Made by a program: the position numbers and the translations under genes. This document shows positions 1-5,289 of a stretch of DNA of 5,289 nucleotides, piece after piece. Below the pieces are notes generated by a model. That model saw only the letters and a list, made by a program, of their open reading frames with translations. It was not told where the DNA came from and ran no database searches. The DNA comes from an uncultured Alphaproteobacteria bacterium (lineage in GTDB: Bacteria; Pseudomonadota; Alphaproteobacteria; Rhizobiales; Aestuariivirgaceae): contig CALMLK010000065.1 of the NCBI GenBank assembly GCA_937868035.1, forward strand, positions 1 to 5,289, in the 5' to 3' direction. The number at the start of each line of letters is the position of its first letter. Positions within the stretch are counted from its first letter, which is position 1.

Positions 1-69
1 TGCCAGAATCAGGGCGCACGGCGAACGCGCGGCCGCACGCAGGTTGCCCCACGCGTCAGCCGCACACCG
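1..69 (-). promoter_or_regulatory. Leader downstream of the FMN riboswitch (probable expression platform)
   Basis: This stretch follows the aptamer in the direction of transcription and should carry the switching part of the leader. No start codon for the controlled gene is visible before the window edge. On the minus strand the end reads GCGCCCTGATTCTGG (plus 4-18), a string I recall from proteobacterial ribB leaders, including that of E. coli. That supports a ribB-type target, but the match is from memory. The segment is GC-rich with several possible pairings, and I cannot decide by eye between translational and transcriptional control. Confidence 0.5.
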
Positions 70-226
70 TCGCGCTCTCTTTCATCCGGACTTTAACCGT
101 CGGCCCCGGCATCGCACCGGGTCTGCTGACCCCGCGCCCTCGGTGTGAAGGCGCGGGCGCTCGCGGGCTCCAGGCGAAGGCCTGATACCGCCGGTGGGGA
201 CTTTCACCCCGCCCTGAGAACGCTGC
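70..226 (-). promoter_or_regulatory. FMN riboswitch (RFN element)
   Basis: Read on the minus strand, this segment has the conserved blocks of the FMN aptamer in order. They are GTTCTCAGGGCGGGG at the 5' side (about 225-204), the GTGAAAGTCCCC arm, ACCGGCGGTA, the GGGTCAGCAGACCC arm (119-132), the GATGCCGGGGCC arm, and the 3' block GACGGTTAAAGTCCGGATG (about 101-80). A strong variable hairpin pairs 131-138 with 150-157, eight base pairs, where the family tolerates length variation. Known role: the RNA binds flavin mononucleotide and lowers expression of the downstream riboflavin gene when FMN is plentiful. The regulated gene lies left of position 1; in related proteobacteria it is usually ribB or ribBA, or another rib gene, so its identity here is inference. 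The exact ends are approximate. Confidence 0.96.
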
Positions 227-274
227 GCGGCGACAACCTGGCATAGACACGCCCCACCGGCGCCGCGCCCTTCA

Positions 275-302
275 ATTCTAGTCGGCGCCTTCGTCCCGTC
301 AT
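275..302 (-). promoter_or_regulatory. Candidate sigma-70 promoter for the riboswitch transcript
   Basis: On the minus strand a -10-like TAGAAT (275-280, five of six consensus bases) lies 16 bp downstream of a -35-like ATGACG (297-302, four of six). Transcription would start near 268, about 40 bases before the aptamer, which fits a riboswitch leader. The -35 is weak, and the call rests on consensus matching only. Confidence 0.45.
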
Positions 303-349
303 GCCACACAAGGGACAGATGCGCACCTCGACAGCTATTTGTGCAACGA

Positions 350-369
350 AATCACGCCATGGCTTCATT
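350..369. repeat. Imperfect 20-bp palindrome, possible operator
   Basis: The two half-sites AATCACGCCA and TGGCTTCATT match as reverse complements at eight of ten positions, centred on GCCATGGC. It is nested within the inverted repeat TTGTGC (339-344) and GCACAA (380-385). The size suits a dimeric regulator site, and it lies upstream of both candidate promoters. No regulator is identified, and chance cannot be excluded. Confidence 0.3.
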
Positions 370-438
370 CGGGCATTGGGCACAAGTCTGTTCTCACCCA
401 CGCGATTGTTCCGATCATGGAACAGAGAATTTCACGCG

Positions 439-467
439 TTGCTCAATTCATTTTTGCCCTGTATAAA
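439..467 (+). promoter_or_regulatory. Candidate promoter for the exported-protein gene
   Basis: TATAAA (462-467) is a good -10 element. It lies 17 bp after TTGCTC (439-444), which keeps only the TTG of the -35 consensus. It is in the AT-rich part of the intergenic region. A start near 474 would leave a leader of roughly 130 bases before the chosen start codon. Other AT-rich hexamers at 492-524 could serve instead but have poorer spacing. Confidence 0.35.
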
Positions 468-607
468 ACCACGTCCTGCTGCACGCTCCACTTGATTTTT
501 CTCTGTTGCCTCAGAAGATATATTCATCCTCAAACAACAATAAAAATATCAACATCTACAACTCGCTTCAGCTCATGACTATTTTCAGTTCGGCTTGCCG
601 GATTTCC

Positions 608-1468
608 ATGAATATCCTTGCCACACTCCCCTTCATTAGGACCCGGGCGCTGGGCATGCGCAATGCCCGGCCCGCGGTATTGATGCCACTGCTGCTTGGT
701 GTCACCATGTCAATGACCACGCCGGCAATCGCTCAGGTGTGCGGCCCAGCCGGAAGCTATCAAACGTTTGCCGCATACAACGGGCAGTCACCCAGCGAGA
801 CCATCATCAACAACAATGAGTTGTTTTTGGAACGATCGGTCCTGAAGATAAAAAATGAGCTCTCCGGGAATGCGGCCATCAACACCGACAGAATCAGCGA
901 CACGCACTACCCGGGAGAGCCCGGCGTGAACCTGGGGCATCCTTCGGGAGCAGCCACTTCGATTGCCGATTCGATCACGACCACCTTCGAGTTCTTTGAC
1001 CCAGCATCGCCAGGAAACTACCTGCCCGTTACCGACCTGAGTTTCCGCCTTCACGACATCGATGCAGGAGACAATATCATTGTCAATGCCTACGATGAAA
1101 ATGGAGATCTGATTTCATTGGATACACCGGGTTTCTACAGCCTCTATCCTTCATCGTATGCCAGCTATGTGGCAAGCAATCGCTTCACATCCGGCAACGC
1201 CGATGATGCAGCATCCGGGACACGCCTGGGCACCATTGACTTCGACTTCACCGGAAAGAAAATCCAGCGCATCGAATTCATTTACTGGGATACTGCAGCA
1301 CTCGGCACCTATACCATTGCCGAATTCAAAGCCTGCAATCCACCACCGCCACAGCCGCCCGGCCCACCTGCACCCGTTCCCGCCACGTCATGGTGGTCTC
1401 TGGCGCTGATGGGGCTCTTGATACCCGCGGTTTCAGCCGCACGAGCAAAACGACGCAAGAATCGATGA
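608..1468 (+). CDS. Exported protein with IPTL-CTERM-like C-terminal sorting tail
   Basis: Predicted 286-residue envelope or surface protein of unknown function. The N-terminus is a signal peptide with a basic stretch (RTRALGMRNARP), a hydrophobic core (VLMPLLLGVTM) and probable cleavage after AIAQ at residue 43. The mature part looks like a beta-rich domain, with acidic patches such as LHDIDAGDN and AYDENGDL, and has only two cysteines, Cys45 and Cys243. They flank the domain and could form a disulphide. A proline-rich linker (about 245-258) follows, then PATSWWSLALMG, a hydrophobic helix and a basic end (RAKRRKNR). That three-part tail matches IPTL-CTERM sorting signals, which are processed by an exosortase (XrtH); no exosortase is in the window. 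Start choice is uncertain: ATG 608 has a weak GGA five bases upstream; ATG 656 would give a shorter, more ordinary signal peptide, and ATG 575 is also in frame. Export is well supported, function is not. Confidence 0.82.
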   Translation: MNILATLPFIRTRALGMRNARPAVLMPLLLGVTMSMTTPAIAQVCGPAGSYQTFAAYNGQSPSETIINNNELFLERSVLKIKNELSGNAAINTDRISDTHYPGEPGVNLGHPSGAATSIADSITTTFEFFDPASPGNYLPVTDLSFRLHDIDAGDNIIVNAYDENGDLISLDTPGFYSLYPSSYASYVASNRFTSGNADDAASGTRLGTIDFDFTGKKIQRIEFIYWDTAALGTYTIAEFKACNPPPPQPPGPPAPVPATSWWSLALMGLLIPAVSAARAKRRKNR

Positions 1469-1573
1469 ACCCGATCATCCGGCTGCAATCACGCGATGTG
1501 CCTTGTCGCCGGCAACTCCCCGGGGTGCAGTGGCGTTCTGGATCAATTCATCACCCCCTCATCGACATTCACC

Positions 1574-1840
1574 ATGCCAAAAGTCTCAAGTGCCATCATG
1601 CTGCCGCTTTTCTCGATGACACTTGCCGGCTGCAGCCTCAACATGCACCCCGCCAATCAAGACCCATCCAAGTCTTCGCCCTCGGCCCAGCTTGCCAATC
1701 CAGCCTCCGTGCATTGCATTTCCAAAGGCGGAAAGCTGATTTCAAAGAAAGACAAAGAAGGCAATGCTTTCAATCTGTGTCAGCTGCCTGACGGCAGCCA
1801 GGTTGAAGAATGGGAGCTCTATCGACGTGATCACTCGTGA
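1574..1840 (+). CDS. YoaF-like DUF333 lipoprotein
   Basis: Small predicted lipoprotein of 88 residues. The start at 1574 gives a short signal peptide ending in a clear lipobox, LAGC, with Cys20 as the lipidated residue. A polar linker rich in Ser and Pro (21-41) leads to a DUF333 domain at about 42-86: NPASVHC, KGGKL, the second cysteine in FNLC (Cys69), LPDGS, and EEWELYRRDH. The last segment closely resembles the DEWALWRRDH end of E. coli YoaF, as I recall it. DUF333 proteins often carry extra cysteines; here only Cys48 and Cys69 remain in the domain, perhaps as one disulphide. Ser21 after the lipid cysteine suggests outer-membrane sorting, since there is no Asp at that position. The family has no firm biochemical role, and the 'putative hemolysin' label sometimes used is not evidence of haemolysis. 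It lies 105 bp after the exported-protein gene on the same strand; no strong ribosome binding site is seen. Confidence 0.87.
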   Translation: MPKVSSAIMLPLFSMTLAGCSLNMHPANQDPSKSSPSAQLANPASVHCISKGGKLISKKDKEGNAFNLCQLPDGSQVEEWELYRRDHS

Positions 1841-1882
1841 GTGTTGCTCCCGCGATCGAGATCAAACACTCAGAACTTGAGT
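1832..1882. repeat. Nested inverted repeats over the lipoprotein stop codon
   Basis: TGAGTGTT (1838-1845) and AACACTCA (1865-1872) form a perfect 8-bp stem with a 19-base loop; the first arm begins with the lipoprotein stop codon. Two smaller alternatives share these arms: CACTC (1832-1836) with GAGTG (1839-1843), and ACTCA (1868-1872) with TGAGT (1878-1882). There is no T-run after the stem, so it is not a standard intrinsic terminator. It may be a weak terminator, an mRNA 3'-end stabiliser or an operator. Confidence 0.4.
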
Positions 1883-2023
1883 CGGATCGCCCCAGCCGCG
1901 TCCTGGACATCGCCACCGGCAAATCCAGAACCCCATGATGGATCACGGCAAACCGCTTCAAGCCATTCGGGTCTGCGCTCCCTGGCGCCCTCATTCAACT
2001 CCCCCGCATCCACTGGAATCAAC

Positions 2024-2611
2024 ATGAGCTTCGAACGCTTCACTGCCCGCAACGCCATCATGCTGCTCGTCGACCATCAGGTCGGCACCATGAGTTGGGT
2101 GAAATCCATCCCGTTCGATGAAATGAAGCGCAACGCGCTCATGCTGGCCCGTGCCGCTGCCATTCTGCAGATGCCAGTGGTGCTCACCTCCAGCATGGAG
2201 CAGCACGCCCAGGGCCCGTTGTTGCCGGAACTGGAAAACATCCTGCCCGAGGCGTATGCCTCCCGTATTCAACGCCTTGGCATCGTCAACGCAATGGACG
2301 ACGAACATTTCGCCGCCGCGGTCAAGGGCAGCGGCCGCAAGAAGATCATCATCGCCGGCGTCACCAACGACGTGTGCACGGTCTACCCGACCCTGAGTCT
2401 GCTCGGCGATGGCTACGCGGTGCAGGTGATCGCCGATGCCGGCGGTTCGCCGGGCGTCATGGCGGACGACATGGCCCTGCGCCGCATGCAGCAGGCGGGC
2501 GCCACGCTGTCGAGCACCAACCAGGTGATCGCCGAACTGGCGTACGACTGGAGCACGCCCGAAGGCAGCCGGATCGTGCAGGACGTGTTGGCGCCGGCCC
2601 TGCAAGGCTGA
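2024..2611 (+). CDS. Isochorismatase-family cysteine hydrolase, YcaC-like
   Basis: Predicted cytoplasmic hydrolase of 195 residues, the usual size for the single-domain cysteine hydrolase family. The fold is marked by a first strand ending in LLVDHQ (Asp17), a VVLTSS strand, GPLLPEL, and the nucleophile motif IAGVTNDVCT with Cys118. Arg84 in QRLGIVNA aligns with the basic triad residue of E. coli YcaC, giving a plausible Asp17-Arg84-Cys118 triad. The conserved cis-peptide region is the VTND just before the cysteine. Family members hydrolyse amide, ester or enol-ether bonds in varied small molecules; the substrate here cannot be told, and a true isochorismatase is unlikely because no siderophore genes are nearby. 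The start at 2024 follows GGAA at a workable spacing and begins directly before the first strand; the frame is open further upstream to 1841, but that part looks non-coding. The downstream neighbour is a convergent LysR gene, a possible regulator. Confidence 0.92.
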   Translation: MSFERFTARNAIMLLVDHQVGTMSWVKSIPFDEMKRNALMLARAAAILQMPVVLTSSMEQHAQGPLLPELENILPEAYASRIQRLGIVNAMDDEHFAAAVKGSGRKKIIIAGVTNDVCTVYPTLSLLGDGYAVQVIADAGGSPGVMADDMALRRMQQAGATLSSTNQVIAELAYDWSTPEGSRIVQDVLAPALQG

Positions 2612-2711
2612 TCTCGGCAACGGCTCGGGACAAGCTCGGCGACTCAAATCCCGCAGGCATCGCGGTCGGACGATACCGACCGGCGGGCGGGGCCGTGCAA
2701 ACCTGCAAGGC
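2599..2711. repeat. 10-bp direct repeat and small hairpin between convergent genes
   Basis: CCTGCAAGGC occurs at 2599-2608, at the end of the hydrolase gene, and again at 2702-2711, just before the LysR stop. Between them, CGGTCGG (2663-2669) pairs perfectly with CCGACCG (2676-2682) across a 6-base loop. The hairpin could end transcription from both sides, but no T-run follows on either strand, so a terminator call is weak. Confidence 0.35.
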
Positions 2712-2725
2712 CATCGGCGCAGCGA

Positions 2726-3619
2726 CTACGCGGCCGCTTCGGGATTCAATGCGCCACGCAAGTACTCAATGAAGCAGCGGGTCTTTGCCGGAACAAGACG
2801 TGTTTCAGTGACCGCATAGGCCTGAACGGGCGTCAATTCCCAGTCCGGCAACACCCGGGTCAGAGTTCCAGCGGCCACATCTTCCTTGACCATGGCCTCG
2901 GGTAGCGCGGCAATGCCCTGATCGTGCAGCGCGAGGGTGCGCAACATGCCCATGCTGTTGACACTGAATTTCCCGGCGTGCTGGTGCTCATGGATCGAGC
3001 CCTCATGCCGCAGCGTCCATTTTTGGTGTTCCTGGGGGGTTCCCATGCGCAGGCACTCGAATCGGGCCAGATGTTCGGGCTCGGTGGGCGTGCCGGATTG
3101 CAATAGATACTTCGGAGACGCGAACAGATAGCGCGGAATGGTTGCCAACAGACTTGCAACCAGGCTGGAATTGGGTTGCCGACCCATGCGAATGGCAAGA
3201 TCGTACGGCTCTGCAATCAAATCGACTCGCCTGGAAGTCAGATTCAGTTCGAACTCGATGTCCGGATACCTTTGAGCAAAACCGGAAATGATCGGGCTCA
3301 GGTAGATCGTCGCAAAATCCACCGGGAGCGAGATGCGCAACAGCCCTTTGGGTTTGGCCAGAAAATCATCCAGCTGCTCATGGGCTTGCCTTGCATCTTC
3401 GACGATGCGAACGCACCGTTCAAAATAGACATTTCCTGCTTCCGTAAGCTCCAAGCGCCGCGTCGTGCGATTCATCAAACGCAGCCCAATGGACCGCTCA
3501 AGGTCAGCGATGCGCCGCGACAAGGTAGAAAGAGGCATATCCATGGCCTCAGCAGCCTGCCTGAAGCCGCGGGCTTTGACCACCTCCACGAACAACGCCA
3601 TATTGTCGAGTTTCTGCAT
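2726..3619 (-). CDS. LysR-type transcriptional regulator
   Basis: A 297-residue protein, the typical length of LysR-family regulators. The N-terminal winged helix-turn-helix spans about residues 4-62: FVEVVKARGFRQAAEAMDM, then LSTLSRRIADLERSIGLRLM and NRTTRRLELTEAG. The linker helix runs to about 88, and the effector-binding domain starts at LLRISLPVDF (93-102). The pattern DLAIRMG (140-146) and the later GIAALPE (235-241) are typical of the LysR substrate-binding fold, in the subgroup often annotated with DsdA- or AaeR-like regulators. It should bind DNA as a tetramer and respond to an unknown small ligand. The start at 3619 gives the standard MQKLDNMALFVEVV opening, with AGG five bases upstream. 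The frame is open further upstream into the neighbouring gene, but that part is not LysR-like. It converges on the hydrolase gene and lies only 80 bp after yedI. Targets are not shown by the sequence. Confidence 0.96.
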   Translation of the reverse strand: MQKLDNMALFVEVVKARGFRQAAEAMDMPLSTLSRRIADLERSIGLRLMNRTTRRLELTEAGNVYFERCVRIVEDARQAHEQLDDFLAKPKGLLRISLPVDFATIYLSPIISGFAQRYPDIEFELNLTSRRVDLIAEPYDLAIRMGRQPNSSLVASLLATIPRYLFASPKYLLQSGTPTEPEHLARFECLRMGTPQEHQKWTLRHEGSIHEHQHAGKFSVNSMGMLRTLALHDQGIAALPEAMVKEDVAAGTLTRVLPDWELTPVQAYAVTETRLVPAKTRCFIEYLRGALNPEAAA

Positions 3620-3654
3620 GATTGCCTGCTGAAGGTTTGCCGAATGGCCAAGGC

Positions 3655-3681
3655 AGCAACAAGACGGGAGCAAAGCCCCGC
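3655..3681 (-). terminator. Candidate intrinsic terminator after yedI
   Basis: On the minus strand GCGGGGC pairs with GCTCCCGT across a TTT loop with one bulged T (plus 3664-3681), followed by CTTGTTG. The stem is good, but the tail is only partly T-rich. It lies about 20 bases after the yedI stop and before the LysR start, where a terminator would separate the two genes. Confidence 0.4.
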
Positions 3682-3699
3682 ATGTGGGTCTGCGCGGAT

Positions 3700-4680
<981 letters not shown>

Positions 4681-4717
4681 GAAAATTTCCTTCCCTCGGT
4701 TGGATGCCGCAAGCGAC

Positions 4718-5289
4718 TTATGTGATGATTTCGACCGCTGGCGCGCTTGCATCAAGCGCAACCAGCTCCTGATTTTGCAGTAGCCAGGCCGAGATGGCCT
4801 CGGGCTCGTTGGTGAGGCGCAGCGCGTCAAAAGCCTGCTGCGCCTCGCAATAGGCGTGGCGCAAGTAGTTCAGCCACTGCTTCAGGCGCCCGGCGCGGTG
4901 GCGGCGCTCGACCCGGCCGCACACGTCCTGCCAGAACTGGGCCAGCAGCGGCACAACCCGCGGCCAGGGCAGCGCCGCGACGGTGGGATCAAGGTCCGCC
5001 CGGTCATTGGCCACGCCCGCATCGCGCTGGCGAATGGCGCGCGCCAGCGCCGGCCGGCGCACCAGTCCGCGCCCCAGCATCAGTGCGCTGCAACCCGTGA
5101 CCGCGCGACAGCGTGCGGCGTCCTCCACCGTCCAGATGTCGCCATTGGCGACCACGGGCAGGCGTACCTGCTCGCGCACGCGGGCCACCTCCTCCCAGTA
5201 CGCCGGCGGCCGGTAGCCCTGCGCCTTGGTGCGCGCGTGCACGGCCAGCTCGCTGGCGCCGCCGGCCTCCAGCGCCTGGGCGCACTCCA
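4718..5289 (-). CDS. dusC: tRNA-dihydrouridine(16) synthase DusC, C-terminal part
   Basis: The visible 189 residues are the C-terminal half or more of a Dus flavoprotein, which uses FMN and NADPH to reduce a uridine in tRNA to dihydrouridine in the cytoplasm. The frame stays open to the right edge, so the N-terminus, including the catalytic cysteine, lies outside the window. Visible FMN-binding motifs are [20 protein letters not shown] and ALMLGRG, which belong to the second half of the TIM barrel. The C-terminal helical tRNA-binding domain contains [14 protein letters not shown] and [11 protein letters not shown]. The segment closely matches RIKQWLSYLRKEYDEA of E. coli DusC and points to DusC, which modifies U16, over DusA or DusB. 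Stop is TAA at 4720-4718. The GTG at 5242 falls inside the barrel and is not a start. It probably heads a unit with the yedI homologue. Confidence 0.94.
   Translation of the reverse strand, partial: ECAQALEAGGASELAVHARTKAQGYRPPAYWEEVARVREQVRLPVVANGDIWTVEDAARCRAVTGCSALMLGRGLVRRPALARAIRQRDAGVANDRADLDPTVAALPWPRVVPLLAQFWQDVCGRVERRHRAGRLKQWLNYLRHAYCEAQQAFDALRLTNEPEAISAWLLQNQELVALDASAPAVEIIT

Larger units (their letters stand above)
227..607. other. Gene-free divergent intergenic region
   Basis: This region separates the leftward riboswitch transcript from the rightward exported-protein gene. Short open frames cross it on both strands, but none has a ribosome binding site, recognisable protein features or consistent codon use. 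It changes from GC-rich near the riboswitch to AT-rich at about 440-560, where the rightward promoter probably lies. It holds two candidate promoters, an imperfect palindrome (350-369) and a wider inverted repeat, TTGTGC at 339-344 with GCACAA at 380-385. Positions 529-561 are CAA- and A-rich and should form an unstructured leader segment. No tRNA or other known RNA is recognisable. Confidence 0.6.

Noticed and set aside
371..395. Sigma-54 promoter near GGGCACAAGTCTG, as seen for some PEP-CTERM genes
   Set aside because: The -12 GC is absent at the required spacing from the -24 GG, so the match is poor.
506..607. TTG 506 or ATG 575 as start of the exported protein
   Set aside because: The segment encodes an Asn- and Ser-rich stretch from AT-rich leader DNA, without a ribosome binding site, and would place 50 or more residues before the signal-peptide core.
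1841..2023. N-terminal extension of the hydrolase frame back to a GTG at 1841
   Set aside because: The extra 61 residues are Ser-, Pro- and Arg-rich without family similarity; the fold begins right after the ATG at 2024.
1991..2647. 218-codon open frame on the minus strand opposite the hydrolase gene
   Set aside because: The plus strand encodes a complete isochorismatase-family protein with its triad; the antisense product has no recognisable motifs and is His- and Arg-rich.

Overview
This is a high-GC chromosomal window that most resembles a beta-proteobacterium of the Burkholderiales, probably Comamonadaceae. The evidence is an FMN riboswitch, an exported protein with an IPTL-CTERM-like tail, and DusC and YedI homologues that look proteobacterial. 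The taxonomic call is inference from gene content and composition; no marker gene is present.

Layout, left to right. Positions 1-226 hold an FMN riboswitch and its downstream leader on the minus strand, which should control a riboflavin synthesis or transport gene lying beyond the left edge. Positions 227-607 carry no gene but hold candidate promoters facing both ways and an imperfect palindrome. On the plus strand follow an exported protein with a proline-rich linker and a C-terminal sorting tail (608-1468), a small YoaF-like DUF333 lipoprotein (1574-1840) and a YcaC-like isochorismatase-family cysteine hydrolase (2024-2611). A LysR-type regulator (2726-3619, minus) converges on the hydrolase. 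To its right, also on the minus strand, are a YedI/DUF808 inner-membrane protein (3700-4680) and the C-terminal part of tRNA-dihydrouridine synthase DusC (4718-5289, cut by the right edge).

How the genes may work together. The dusC and yedI homologues are 37 bp apart in the same direction and may be co-transcribed, with a candidate terminator after yedI. The hydrolase and LysR gene are convergent neighbours, so the regulator may act on the hydrolase, but the sequence does not prove it. The exported protein and the lipoprotein are both envelope proteins in a stretch that looks less GC-rich than the dusC-yedI end. I see no mobile element, CRISPR array, rRNA or tRNA.

No clearly new multi-gene system is visible. 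The points most worth checking are an 18-residue tandem duplication near the N-terminus of the YedI homologue, the atypical sorting tail of the exported protein, the overlapping inverted repeats at the end of the lipoprotein gene, and the palindrome between the divergent promoters.
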